A DNA stretch of 64,000 nucleotides, from contig OZ251577.1 of NCBI GenBank assembly GCA_965243805.1, positions 744,001 to 808,000 of the forward strand. Reading direction: 5' to 3'. A program made the position numbers and the translations under genes. The notes beneath the pieces were generated by a model. It did not search any database. It was not told the origin of the DNA and saw nothing but the letters and a program-made list of their open reading frames with translations. Positions 51,288 to 60,887 of this stretch are shown here, in pieces (positions within the stretch are counted from its first letter, which is position 1; each line of letters starts with the position of its first letter). This stretch comes from CATQHQ01 sp965243805 (GTDB taxonomy: Bacteria > Gemmatimonadota > Gemmatimonadetes > Longimicrobiales > Gaopeijiaceae).

Positions 51288-53050
51288 GCTCCGAGGCCCG
51301 CCCCCGAGGCCACCTGATCTCTCCGTACGGCGGCGTCCTCTGCGAATTGTACGCCGACGGGGCGCGGCGCCGGGAGCTGCTGGAAGCGTCCCGCAACTGG
51401 TCTTCCTGGACTCTCGCTCCACGGCAGGCGTGCGACCTGGAGCTCCTCATGAACGGGGGCTTCTCCCCGTTGCGGGGCTTCATGACCCGAGCCGACTACG
51501 CCGGGGTCGTATCGGAGATGCGACTGGCCGACGGCACGCTGTGGCCGATGCCGATCACCTTGGACGTGAGCCGGGAGGCGGCGGAGAAGCTGACGCCGGG
51601 CGAGATGCTGGCCCTTCGCGACGGCCAGGGGAATCTCTTGGCGGCACTCCGGGCTGACGACATCTGGGAGCCCGACGGGGAGGAAGAGGTCGTTGCCGTG
51701 TACGCCAGCCGCCGATCCGCGGGGCCGGAGGCGAGACTGGACGAGCACCCCGGCGTGCAGCGGCTCCGGCGGGCGACGGGACCCGTGTACGTCGGCGGTC
51801 CCGTGGAGGGACTCCGTCGTCCCGTCCACTACGACTACCTCATGCTGCGCCACGTTCCCGCTGAGCTGCGCGCCGCCTTCGCCGCCTTGGGCTGGCGTCG
51901 GGTGGTGGCGTTCCAGACGCGCAACCCGATCCATAGGGCCCACAGGGAGATGACCGTCCGCGCGATCAAGGAGGCCCGGGCGAGCCTGCTGATCCATCCC
52001 GTGGTGGGCGAGACCCGTCCCGGGGACCTGGACCACTACACCCGTGTGCGTTGCTACCAAGCGGTCATGTCCACCTACCCGCAGAACACGGCCATGCTGT
52101 CCCTCCTGCCCTTGGCGATGCGGATGGCCGGCCCCCGGGAGGCCCTTTGGCACGCGCTAGTGCGACGCAACTGCGGCTGTACGCACCTCATCGTCGGGCG
52201 CGACCACGCCGGACCCGGGATCGACTCGTCGGGAGTCCCCTTCTACGCCCCAGCCGAAGCGCAGGAGCTGGTGCGCGAGTACGAAGCGGAGACCGGCGTG
52301 AGGGCCGTGGCGTTCGACGAGATCGTCTACGTGCCGGAGATGGGCGCGCTCTGCCCCGTGGGCGACGTGCCTCGGGGCGCCCGGCCGCTTCGGTTGTCGG
52401 GCAGCGAGATGCGGCGACGGCTGAGCCGGGACCTGCCGTTGCCGTCGTGGTTCACCTTCCCCGACGTGGAGAAGGAGCTGCGCCGTGCCGCGCCTCCGCG
52501 CCGAAAGCGGGGATTCGTGGTGTTCTTCACTGGCCTGTCGGGCGCCGGCAAGAGTACGATCGCAGGCGCCCTGATGGTGAAGCTCCGGGAGGTGGGCGGA
52601 CGGCCCGTCACGCTACTGGACGGCGACATCGTGCGGCTGCACCTCTCCAGCGAGCTCGGGTTCTCCAAAGAACACCGGGACATCAACATCCGGCGGATCG
52701 GTTTCGTGGCCTCCGAGATCGCCAAGAACGGTGGGATCGCCCTGTGCGCCCCTATCGCGCCCTACGAGGCCGTGCGGAAGGAAGTTCGCCACATGGTGGA
52801 GCCGGCCGGTGGCTTTGTGCTGGTGCATGTGGCGACGCCGTTGGAGGTGTGCGAGTCGCGGGACCCGAAGGGACTGTACGCGAAGGCTCGGGCGGGGCTG
52901 GTGAAGCAGTTCACCGGCGTGTCCGATGTGTACGAGGAGCCTCGCGACGCCGACTTGGTGATCGACACCACCGAGATGTCGCCCGAGGAGGCGGCGCACC
53001 GGGTGGTCCTTCACGTGGAGCGCGAGGGCTACATCGACGGTGGAGAGTGA
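51284..53050 (+). CDS. Bifunctional sulfate adenylyltransferase / APS kinase
   Basis: The 588-residue fusion makes PAPS from sulfate in two steps. The N-terminal ATP sulfurylase (residues 1-395) has RNWSSWTLAPRQACDLELL, the catalytic FQTRNPIHRAH and LIVGRDHAGPG. The C-terminal APS kinase (residues 405-588) has Walker A GLSGAGKSTIA, LDGDIVRLHL, and the RRIGFVASEIAKNGGIA substrate loop. This order (sulfurylase first) matches bacterial Sat-CysC fusions. It starts at a TTG overlapping the previous stop. With no reductase nearby, the PAPS may serve sulfation or assimilation elsewhere. Confidence 0.94.
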   Translation: MSSEARPRGHLISPYGGVLCELYADGARRRELLEASRNWSSWTLAPRQACDLELLMNGGFSPLRGFMTRADYAGVVSEMRLADGTLWPMPITLDVSREAAEKLTPGEMLALRDGQGNLLAALRADDIWEPDGEEEVVAVYASRRSAGPEARLDEHPGVQRLRRATGPVYVGGPVEGLRRPVHYDYLMLRHVPAELRAAFAALGWRRVVAFQTRNPIHRAHREMTVRAIKEARASLLIHPVVGETRPGDLDHYTRVRCYQAVMSTYPQNTAMLSLLPLAMRMAGPREALWHALVRRNCGCTHLIVGRDHAGPGIDSSGVPFYAPAEAQELVREYEAETGVRAVAFDEIVYVPEMGALCPVGDVPRGARPLRLSGSEMRRRLSRDLPLPSWFTFPDVEKELRRAAPPRRKRGFVVFFTGLSGAGKSTIAGALMVKLREVGGRPVTLLDGDIVRLHLSSELGFSKEHRDINIRRIGFVASEIAKNGGIALCAPIAPYEAVRKEVRHMVEPAGGFVLVHVATPLEVCESRDPKGLYAKARAGLVKQFTGVSDVYEEPRDADLVIDTTEMSPEEAAHRVVLHVEREGYIDGGE

Positions 53051-53067
53051 GGGGCCGAGCGGCCGAA

Positions 53068-56000
53068 CTAAAAGCCGATTGTGCCCTGCAGAGCTAGCCG
53101 TCGCGCGGTTGGCCGCATGGGGGCCGCGAACTGCTCCGCCAACAGGTTGACGGTCAGGCGCCGACCCGGCGAGTTGGGATCGGTCGGCTGGCCCAGCGGC
53201 GTCCACCGCGCCCCTGTGGCCACTCGGTAGCCCGTTGCGCCCTCGCGACTCCAGCGACCGAAGGGCGTGATCCGACCGCCGCCGGAGGTCGTCACCCCGT
53301 AGCCGATCTCTGCCGTGACCCGGTCGGGGGTTCCGGTCGAGAGGCCGGTGGAGGAAAGTGCGTGGTGCGGGTCGGCCTGCGGGACGAGACCGCCTTGTGC
53401 CTGCCACAAGGTCCGCGCTCCGTCGCCGGCACTGCCCCAGGAAGGCTCCAGGGAGAACATCAAGCCGCCGGCACCGCGGCCGGGTTGCAGCCGCAGCGCG
53501 AAGCTGGCGCCCCAGTCCTGGAACTCGTCCGCTTGGTGGACGAGGAGCATCCGACCGCGTGCGTCGACCGTCAGCCCCACCACATCGTGGGAGAAGCCGA
53601 GCTGAACGGCCGCCTCTGCGCCCATGCCCGTCTCGGCGTCGCCGCCGTCGAAGCGGCCGCCCAGCTCGAGACGGGTCCGCAACGACATCCCCCCGCCCAT
53701 AGGCCAGCGTCCGTGCAGCTCCGGGGCCAAGCGCACCCGCTGGGCGTTGGCCGCGACCCCGGTCAGGTTGGCCACGCTGTCCGAGTGGATGCGCACGCCG
53801 AAGGCGTCGGCCTTCAGGGCGAAGTTGCGGGTCAGCGCCTGCCGGATGCCCAGCGCAGCCATCAGCATGTCGATGCGAGCGGTGAAGTCTTCGCCGACCT
53901 TCTCGGTCAGGTCGGCAGTGCCCCATCCGGCACCCACCACGCCCCACAGGTTCAGGCCTTGGCGCGACGACCAGTGGAGGTACGGGTAGAAGCTGGTCAG
54001 ACGGGCGTCCACCGCGCCGTCGCCGTTGATGCCGCTCTCAAAGTCGGACTCCATGACGCTGTGCGATCCGGCCAAGCCCAACAACAACCCCGAGGGGAGA
54101 CGGTAGTCCAGTCCCAGATAGCCCGAGCGAGTCTGGCCTTCCAGAGCGAACGCCGAGTCGGGGCTGCCCTCGAACTTGCCGGCGTTGGCTTGGCCCCACA
54201 GGGTCCATCCGGAGGCCGAGCCGGGCACCGACTGGACCGGGGCGTTGGCGGAGCGGGCGCTTGGGTCGGCAGGGCCGCCACCGAACGACAGACGGAAGGA
54301 GCTCCGGGAGAGCAGGTTGTCCCGAGACACCGGGTTCAGGGTCGGAGGTTCGGGGCGACCTGGGCTCGCCGGACCGTGGCGGCCCGGCCCCGAGTGCGGC
54401 AGCTGGCCCGGCCCGGAGTGCGGCAGCTGCACGCCCAGGAGGGCGGCGGCACCGTGCAACGCGCTCCTCACGCCGCACGCCTCGCGGCCGCCGGCGAACG
54501 CGCCGCAACCCACGGAGCGGCCGCCCAGTTGGATGTGCGACCGCCCCAGCACGCTCGACGACGCAACGCCCAGGCGCCCCGCGATCGCGTCCACAGTCTC
54601 AGCTCCTAGCGACCGTCCAAACGCCGCAAGGGCAAGCTTCAGCGCCCGGGAGCGCTCCGCCCGCGCAGCTTCCACGGTCACCTGCACCTGCTGCACTGCT
54701 TGCAGCCCGCCCGGATCGGTTGCCGTGACCGTCGCTGTTGCCACGCCGATCGCCTGCGGCGCGATCGAGAGCCGGCCCAGAGCTGAAACCGTCACCAGAG
54801 CCACATTTGGCGACGACGACGCTGCCGAGTAGCTCAGCGGGTCGCCCTCCGGGTCCGAGAAGTACAGGCCTAGGTCCTCCTCCGCAGCTGCACCGTAGGC
54901 TTCCAGCGTCTTCGGTGCGATGGAGCCGACCGGCTTCGGCGCTTCGTTCACATTGACGAGCACCACCGTCGCCCTCGTCCATCCCTTCAAGCCAAACCGA
55001 TCCGCCGCTTGGACCGTGAGCACCCACCCCTTGGGGCCCGGCGCCTCGTAGTCCTCGCCCCTCCCCACATAGCGCACTGACCCGCTCACGGCGTCCACCT
55101 GGAAACGCCCGCCGCCGTCTGCCGTCAGGCTGTACCGAGGCACGTCTCCGCGGTCGGGGTCCACCGCCCTTACTTGCCCCACCGCCAGCGGTCCTCGCGC
55201 GTTCTCCCTCAGCTCGAACGAATACGTGCTGTCCGCGAACGCCGGCGCCTCGTTCTCGTTGGCCAGCTCAACGGTCGCCTTGGTCCGCGACTTCAAGCCC
55301 TTCGGGTCCGTGGCCTCCACCGTCAGCACCCAACGCTTGGGGCCCGGTGCCTCGTAGTCCTCGCCCCTCCCCACATAGCGCACCAGCCCGTTCGTGGCGT
55401 CCACCTGGAAACGCCCGCTGCCGCCGGCCGCCAAGCGGTACCGAGGCATGTCGCGCTGGTCGGGGTCCACCGCCTTCACCTGCCCCACCGTCAGTGGTCC
55501 CCGTGTGTTCTCCCTCAGCTGGAACGAGTACGCGCTGTCCGTAAACGCCGGCGCTTCGTTCACGTCTGTCAGCTTCACCGTAACCGTTGTCCGCGCCGTC
55601 AGGTCGTCCCGGTCTGTCGCCACCACCGTGAGCGTCCAACGACTTGGTCCGGCACCTTCGTAGTCCTCGCCCCTCCCCCGGTAGCGCACGGCGCCGCTCG
55701 AGGCGTGGACATCAAACCGCGCGGCGTCGCCCGTCGCCAAGCTGTACGTCAGGATGTCGCCGTCCGGGTCCGTGGCCCGCACCCGGCCCACCGTCACCGG
55801 GCCCGGTACGTTTTCGGCCAGGTCGAACGCATAGGCTTTGTCTGGGAAGGTCGGCACCTCGTTCTCGTTCTGCAGCACAACCGTTGCAGTGACGCGGTCC
55901 CTCAGGCCCGCCGTGTCGGCCGCCTCCACCACGAGCGTCCACCTCTTGCGGCCAGCCGCGTCGTAGTCCTCGCCCCGGCCTGCGTAGAGCACCTTGCCGC

Positions 56001-57270
56001 TGGAAGCTTCCACGCGGAACCGCCCCGTGTCGCCCGATACCAAGCGGTACTTCAGCAGGTCGCCGTCCGGGTCCGTCGCGCGCACGGTTCCCACCACCAC
56101 GGGGCCCGGGACGTTCTCCGCCAACTCGAACACGTACGTCGTGTCCGGGAACGTCGGGGCCTCGTTCTTGTTCCACAGCACCACCGTCACCGTCTTGGTA
56201 GACTTCAGACCGGCGCTGTCGGCCGCCTCCACCACGAGCGTCCACCGTCTCGCTCCAGTTCCTTCGTAGTCTTCGCCGCTTCCCACATAGCGCACGGTAC
56301 CCGTGGAGGCGCTCACTCGGAAGAGCCCGGAGCCGCCTTCCTTCAGGTCGTACTTCACCTTGTCGCCGTCGTCCGGATCCGTCGCCTTCGCGGTTCCCAC
56401 CACCACCGGGCCTCGAACGTGCTCCATCAGCCTGAACACGTATGCCGTGTCGGGGAACACCGGCGCCTCGTTCTTGTCCGACAGCGCCACCGTCACATCC
56501 ACCAGCGCTGTGCCGTAACGCCCCGCGGCCCGCACGTGCAAGAGAATTCTGGATTGCCGCTCGTAGTCCTCGCCCCTCCCTACGTAACTCACTGCGCCAG
56601 TAATGGAATCCACCGCGAACCGATCTTCGTCTTCCGTCGCAAGCTCATAGCGCACGACGCCTGCCGAGTCGGAGGCGCTGACCCTGCCGAGCACTACGGG
56701 GCCAGCCGCATTTTCGGCCATGCGGAACGTGTACTTCGACCTCGCGAAGACCGGCACCCAGCTCTTGCGTCCGTCCACGCTATGTCGACGGTCCTCGGTA
56801 AGCCCAGCCAGGCTCAGGTTCGCGTTCAGAGCACTCCCGGGGGCCTTGATCGTGCCTCGGTTCAGGATCAGCGCATCCCTCGGAACGCCGACTCCGTTTG
56901 CGGCCCGGTCCGTCGCCTGCACCGTGTAGTGGAACGAGAGCGACGTTGTGCCTGAACCGAACGTGTAGTCCGCATGCCGCGTGTGGGTGCCGATCGTCAG
57001 GCCCAACTGTGGCACCCCCGTCACGTTCACAACCGTGCTGAAGACCACCCGCACCTTCACCTCTTCGCGCAACCGGTACTCGTCCGCTACTGGCGTGCTC
57101 TCGATCCAGACGTCGGTCACCCACGTTTGCTGCTCCACCTTGTGGCTTCCCGCATTGGAGGCAGCAGACAACGTCGCGGGCGACGCGAGCCAGGCACAAG
57201 CCAGAGCCGGCAGGAGCCAGGTGTTGCTCCAGCCCGCCGCCGATGCCCTGCCGAAGCTACGCAACATCAT
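53068..57270 (-). CDS. Cadherin-repeat surface protein with autotransporter-like barrel
   Basis: This protein has about 1400 residues from ATG 57270 (57267 is also possible). A signal peptide (NTWLLPALACAWLASPATLS) is followed by a SwmB-like beta domain, then about seven cadherin-type repeats of 100 residues with the marks AENVPGPVVVG, RATDPDGD and RYVGRGEDYE. A putative-Ig-like spacer and a C-terminal beta-barrel of about 350 residues (LGLDYRLPSGLLLGLAGSH, ending LALQGTIGF with a terminal Phe) come last. It is probably an outer-membrane adhesin. Several repeats are nearly identical at DNA level. The start overlaps the end of the TOPRIM gene by 14 bases. Confidence 0.85.
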   Translation of the reverse strand: MMLRSFGRASAAGWSNTWLLPALACAWLASPATLSAASNAGSHKVEQQTWVTDVWIESTPVADEYRLREEVKVRVVFSTVVNVTGVPQLGLTIGTHTRHADYTFGSGTTSLSFHYTVQATDRAANGVGVPRDALILNRGTIKAPGSALNANLSLAGLTEDRRHSVDGRKSWVPVFARSKYTFRMAENAAGPVVLGRVSASDSAGVVRYELATEDEDRFAVDSITGAVSYVGRGEDYERQSRILLHVRAAGRYGTALVDVTVALSDKNEAPVFPDTAYVFRLMEHVRGPVVVGTAKATDPDDGDKVKYDLKEGGSGLFRVSASTGTVRYVGSGEDYEGTGARRWTLVVEAADSAGLKSTKTVTVVLWNKNEAPTFPDTTYVFELAENVPGPVVVGTVRATDPDGDLLKYRLVSGDTGRFRVEASSGKVLYAGRGEDYDAAGRKRWTLVVEAADTAGLRDRVTATVVLQNENEVPTFPDKAYAFDLAENVPGPVTVGRVRATDPDGDILTYSLATGDAARFDVHASSGAVRYRGRGEDYEGAGPSRWTLTVVATDRDDLTARTTVTVKLTDVNEAPAFTDSAYSFQLRENTRGPLTVGQVKAVDPDQRDMPRYRLAAGGSGRFQVDATNGLVRYVGRGEDYEAPGPKRWVLTVEATDPKGLKSRTKATVELANENEAPAFADSTYSFELRENARGPLAVGQVRAVDPDRGDVPRYSLTADGGGRFQVDAVSGSVRYVGRGEDYEAPGPKGWVLTVQAADRFGLKGWTRATVVLVNVNEAPKPVGSIAPKTLEAYGAAAEEDLGLYFSDPEGDPLSYSAASSSPNVALVTVSALGRLSIAPQAIGVATATVTATDPGGLQAVQQVQVTVEAARAERSRALKLALAAFGRSLGAETVDAIAGRLGVASSSVLGRSHIQLGGRSVGCGAFAGGREACGVRSALHGAAALLGVQLPHSGPGQLPHSGPGRHGPASPGRPEPPTLNPVSRDNLLSRSSFRLSFGGGPADPSARSANAPVQSVPGSASGWTLWGQANAGKFEGSPDSAFALEGQTRSGYLGLDYRLPSGLLLGLAGSHSVMESDFESGINGDGAVDARLTSFYPYLHWSSRQGLNLWGVVGAGWGTADLTEKVGEDFTARIDMLMAALGIRQALTRNFALKADAFGVRIHSDSVANLTGVAANAQRVRLAPELHGRWPMGGGMSLRTRLELGGRFDGGDAETGMGAEAAVQLGFSHDVVGLTVDARGRMLLVHQADEFQDWGASFALRLQPGRGAGGLMFSLEPSWGSAGDGARTLWQAQGGLVPQADPHHALSSTGLSTGTPDRVTAEIGYGVTTSGGGRITPFGRWSREGATGYRVATGARWTPLGQPTDPNSPGRRLTVNLLAEQFAAPMRPTARRLALQGTIGF

Positions 57271-57916
57271 ACAGCCGCCGAAACCAAGCGACGAAGGCTG
57301 TCGCAGCCGGTGCATCGTGACGGAAGTACTTTGCACGGACAGCTGTTCCGTAGGGCAGGCCAGGGTCATCTTGCCACGCCAGCCAAGCGTGTACGACTGC
57401 CTTTTCGGTGTCCTTCGGCGCGAACTTCGCGCCCAGCTTCGTTGCTCGGTCCGTGGAATCTCTCGCGTGCGCCAACAGTCGGTCGCCAGTCCCCACGAGA
57501 GCGGTCAAGAAGTGTTCCAACGCGCCTGTCTGCTGGTTGTCCGGCATGAGCCAGACGCCGACCCGCGTCCCAAACTCATGGGACTGTCCCACAAACCCAC
57601 CAGCTGGAATCCGATCAGGAGCATCAACGCCGACCTCGCCGAGGTGGGACGCAATCGACTTCCATCGATCCGTTGGCCGGCTGTTGGCGTCGAGCACGAA
57701 GCCAGCCGACCGGCCAGTGCTACTCCGCACAAAAGTAGAAACGACAGCCAGCAGGTTGTCCTTTCCACCTTCGGAAGCTCTTGGAATCGGGAGCGGCGGA
57801 GGCGGATCCGCTTGGCCGTACCCAAGGTCGTGCCGCCGCAACAAGTGCAGTATCGCATGCTCGTCGTCCTTGCCTTCGACGATCAGCACGGAGCGCTCGC
57901 GAGCGGGTACGCTCAT
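57257..57916 (-). CDS. TOPRIM-type DUF3226-like protein, partner of the ATPase
   Basis: This 219-residue protein starts at ATG 57916, overlapping the ATPase stop (ATGA). The TOPRIM-like marks are the Glu of RSVLIVEGKDDEHAIL, the acidic GFVLDANSRPTDRW strand and VGVWLMPDNQQTGALE. This is the DUF3226 pattern, likely a metal-dependent nuclease or nuclease-like effector working with the ATPase. The upstream in-frame extension to 58066 is antisense noise. Confidence 0.8.
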   Translation of the reverse strand: MSVPARERSVLIVEGKDDEHAILHLLRRHDLGYGQADPPPPLPIPRASEGGKDNLLAVVSTFVRSSTGRSAGFVLDANSRPTDRWKSIASHLGEVGVDAPDRIPAGGFVGQSHEFGTRVGVWLMPDNQQTGALEHFLTALVGTGDRLLAHARDSTDRATKLGAKFAPKDTEKAVVHAWLAWQDDPGLPYGTAVRAKYFRHDAPAATAFVAWFRRLYDVA

Positions 57917-59013
57917 CGCAGTTCGATGCCGCTGTTGACGGCCCTCTCGACAGCGGCCCCGTCGAATCTGACCGCCCGTTCGAGGGCCCGTTCCACCTTG
58001 TAGACCGAGACTTCGGCTGCAAGCTCGGGGTTGGACGCAACAAAGGATGCGAGTCCGCAAATGCAATCGTAGCTGTGCGTTGTGGCGAACACCTGGATGT
58101 TGGCCGCGGACGCGTGCTGGACGACCAGCTTCCAGACGTCTTCAAGCACCGTCCAGTGAAATCCGGTGTCGATTTCGTCGAAGAGAAGCACTCCGCCGGA
58201 GAGATCAGTCAGGGAGAGGGCCAAGGCGAGCAAGCGGCGTGTGCCGTCGCCATGGCTGCCGATTGGAGTTCGCCGGGTTCTGCCTTGGTGCCCCAGTACG
58301 ATCGGATTGCTTCCGTGGCCGTTTCCGCTCAGGAAATGAACCGACTGCAGGTTGGGCTCCACGAGCTTGAGCGCGTTGATCACTTCCTGCTCCCGACCCT
58401 CCAGCACCAGATCGCGCCACATGTGGCTCATCCTGTCAACATCGAGCGAAGCGGCCGTGACGAAGAGAGCGGGCGTGTGGGACAACACACTGCGTCTGAT
58501 GGTCCCGAACACCTTGCGGCTCAAGAAAAGCGAGCCGTTGGCATCCGCCGGAATGACGATGGCATCCTTGATCCTGCTGCTCGTGATTCGCACAACCAGC
58601 GGCTGCGCATCGTCTGCATCCTTGTCGAACAGAGGTCGTTGATCGGAGTGGAGGTCGTCCTGATCCTCTTCAACCTCCATGCGTACCCATCTACCTCCTT
58701 CGTCCGCCATAACGGCAAAGCGGGCTTTCGGCCCGAAGTGACGTCCAAAGATGAAGTGGGAGATGTCGGCTACGCGACCGGAGCGAACCGAGTACCGATT
58801 GTCCGGACTCTCGTACTGATAGACCTCGCTGCGCTCGCCGGCGATCTGCCCCAACACGGAGGGGGTGCCGCCGGACACCAGGAATTGAACCGCCTCCAGG
58901 ATCGAAGTCTTGCCGCAGTTGTTCCTGCCCACAAGCAGGTTGACTCGAGTCAAGTCCTGCAGTTCGTAGGACTCGAAGCTGCGGTAGCCTTCAAGCTTCA
59001 GGTTGCGGATCAC
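57913..59013 (-). CDS. AAA15/RecF-like ATPase of a second ATPase-TOPRIM pair
   Basis: This 366-residue ATPase starts at GTG 59013: IRNLKLEGYRSFESYEL, Walker A VGRNNCGKTSILEAV, Walker B GGVLLFDEIDTGFHW, and the switch QVFATTHSYDCI. It overlaps the DUF3226 gene. The pair resembles split OLD/PARIS-like defence modules and sits outside the main island, between an adhesin and a Wzi-like gene. Confidence 0.82.
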   Translation of the reverse strand: MIRNLKLEGYRSFESYELQDLTRVNLLVGRNNCGKTSILEAVQFLVSGGTPSVLGQIAGERSEVYQYESPDNRYSVRSGRVADISHFIFGRHFGPKARFAVMADEGGRWVRMEVEEDQDDLHSDQRPLFDKDADDAQPLVVRITSSRIKDAIVIPADANGSLFLSRKVFGTIRRSVLSHTPALFVTAASLDVDRMSHMWRDLVLEGREQEVINALKLVEPNLQSVHFLSGNGHGSNPIVLGHQGRTRRTPIGSHGDGTRRLLALALSLTDLSGGVLLFDEIDTGFHWTVLEDVWKLVVQHASAANIQVFATTHSYDCICGLASFVASNPELAAEVSVYKVERALERAVRFDGAAVERAVNSGIELR

Positions 59014-59095
59014 GCTGACGACCTCACGCTCTCGGCTGGACTGGCTCCCCGGGCCCGTCCCGGGAAGCTGTCGTATGTGGATGGCTGGAGCTAAG

Positions 59096-60760
59096 CTAGC
59101 GTCGAGGCGTGTCATCCGCCACCCTCGCCACCTCGTCACCCTTGCCACCGGCCCAGCGAGCACGGATCCGCACGGCGAAGTTGTGTCGGCTCTCTCCGGT
59201 GAAGGCGAAGTTGACGACGCGCTCGTAGGCGAGATGGACCGCAAGCGCGACCCTGCCCCGTTGCGGCGTTCGGGTCCAGTCCAGCGTCAGCCGACGCCGT
59301 TTCTCGCTGGCGAGTTCGCGGGTCTTGTTCCAGACCCACGGTCGGGTGTCGCCCTCGAACGCGCCTTCAAGCTGCCACTGGTCGGCGGAGTAGCTCTCCT
59401 GGGCCACCGACGCCTCCACCTTCCACGCCGGCACCGTCCACGCCGCTCCGACGGACACGGCGCGCGCATTGGGTCCCAGGGGGTCGCCGAGGACGCGCCC
59501 GTCCAAGGTCAGCCCAGACGTATACTGGTGATGCGTGTGTGGGAGGGGCCCGGCGCTCTTGGCGTCCGCCCACACGTCAAGGCGTCCCTCGCTCCCGAGG
59601 CCGTAGGTGCGCGTGCCGAACGTCCAGATCACGTCTTGCCAGAACGCCCGAAGCGCTTGGTCGCGGTTTGCCCGGAGGTCGGTGGCGACGAAGTTGCCGA
59701 AGAAGTGGGTGCGGATCGACGGGACGGTGATGTGGAAGTCGCCGCCGCCAGCTTTGTCGGAGAGCGGGATTACGCCGCCCAGGAAGGGCAGAAGCACATC
59801 CACCGCTCTGTCGCCAAAGCTTCCGGTCGGGGCACCGTCGCCGCCTTGGAGGTTCACATAGACCAAGCCGATCTCGGTGTACGCCCACGGGCGGTTGCTG
59901 AGCCGGAAGGCGGAGAGCCAGCTGCCGGGCACATCTCGGTTACTCCCCATCTGGGCCAACAGCCCCGACGCCCGCCATCGGCCCCATCCCCGGAAGGGTC
60001 CCGGCAGCCGCACCGGTCGTTCCGTCGCCAAGCGGACCATGTCGAGACCCCGCGCGTTGTTGGAGAGCAGCGGTCCTCCATCCCGTCCGTGGCCCAGGGA
60101 TACCGGATTGCGGCCAGCCTCGATGGCGAGCGGGCCTAGCAGAACTCTGGCATACGCGGATTGGATCGTTGTCGAGGTGGAGGCGTCGGTGGTGGAGGCG
60201 CGTGGGCGAACCGAGACGGCAAGACGGTCCGTCGTGACCTCGGCGGCGAACTCGGCGGCCGCCGTCCAGCCATCGGCGATCTTGCGCCCTTGGTTTCGTT
60301 GCAGGAGGGGGTTCAGGAGGCCGTCGATCCCGGATGCGGCCCCTGCGTCTAGGGAACGGTAAGGAGATTGGGCGAACCACAACCCAACCTCGGCATCGCG
60401 GAGGACGATCGGCTCGGCACTGGCGTTCGGCGGCGCAAAGCGGCGACGCAGGCGCGCCAGAGTCTCCCGGAGACGAGGGGTCAGGGCGTCGGCGCCGCGG
60501 GAGGCGGCCCGTGCGCAAGCTTCGGCCGTCCAGCGCGCAAAGGCGGCCCGGGAGTGGGGCGCCTCGCCGGCTGCTAGGGTCTCAATCAGGTCCGCGGAGG
60601 CCAGCGCCTCCACATCGGTGTAGGCGGGATCCAGGACGGGGACGTAGGCGGTGGACTGAGCAGGAGCAGCGGTTGGAGCGGCCAAGGACGCAGCGATCGC
60701 CACGACGCCGAGCGACACCGCCGCCGCGAGCCGGTTTCGTCGGATCGCAGGTGCGTTCAT
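59096..60760 (-). CDS. Wzi-like capsule-assembly outer-membrane protein
   Basis: This protein has about 554 residues from ATG 60760; the frame is open to 60811, but a signal peptide starts here (AAVSLGVVAIAASLAAPTAA, cleavage near APAQS). The rest is a beta-barrel protein of the capsule-assembly Wzi family, with a helical N-terminal part (ADLIETLAAGEAPHSR) and barrel strands such as IEAGRNPVSLGHGRDGGPLL and WAYTEIGLVYVNLQGG. It ends with aromatic-poor ADDTPRR. It probably anchors or exports surface polysaccharide. The upstream region has strong palindromes. Confidence 0.75.
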   Translation of the reverse strand: MNAPAIRRNRLAAAVSLGVVAIAASLAAPTAAPAQSTAYVPVLDPAYTDVEALASADLIETLAAGEAPHSRAAFARWTAEACARAASRGADALTPRLRETLARLRRRFAPPNASAEPIVLRDAEVGLWFAQSPYRSLDAGAASGIDGLLNPLLQRNQGRKIADGWTAAAEFAAEVTTDRLAVSVRPRASTTDASTSTTIQSAYARVLLGPLAIEAGRNPVSLGHGRDGGPLLSNNARGLDMVRLATERPVRLPGPFRGWGRWRASGLLAQMGSNRDVPGSWLSAFRLSNRPWAYTEIGLVYVNLQGGDGAPTGSFGDRAVDVLLPFLGGVIPLSDKAGGGDFHITVPSIRTHFFGNFVATDLRANRDQALRAFWQDVIWTFGTRTYGLGSEGRLDVWADAKSAGPLPHTHHQYTSGLTLDGRVLGDPLGPNARAVSVGAAWTVPAWKVEASVAQESYSADQWQLEGAFEGDTRPWVWNKTRELASEKRRRLTLDWTRTPQRGRVALAVHLAYERVVNFAFTGESRHNFAVRIRARWAGGKGDEVARVADDTPRR

Positions 60761-60782
60761 CCGTTGATGGTACATATTCGGA

Positions 60783-60867
60783 AATATGGTAGGAAACTGT
60801 TTCCGTACCATATTCGACGAAACATGCCATGAATTGGATTTTCTGGCATGTTTGCCAGTTCATGGCA
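60783..60867. promoter_or_regulatory. Two palindromes upstream of the wzi-like gene
   Basis: 60783-60814 is a near-perfect palindrome: outer arms AATATGGTA/TACCATATT (9 bp) and inner arms GGAAAC/GTTTCC (6 bp). 60825-60867 has arms TGCCATGAATTGG and CCAGTTCATGGCA (12 of 13 pair). Both lie in an AT-rich stretch between the wzi-like start and the 3' end of the Rpn gene. They may be operators for the wzi-like promoter, or paired terminator hairpins for the Rpn transcript. Confidence 0.6.
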
Positions 60868-60887
60868 CGTTCTGTGGCGGGTGGCCG

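Noticed and set aside
53068..57000. Regularly spaced repeats resembling a CRISPR-like array
   Set aside because: The period is about 300 bp and the units are coding cadherin domains; there are no short identical repeats with unique spacers.
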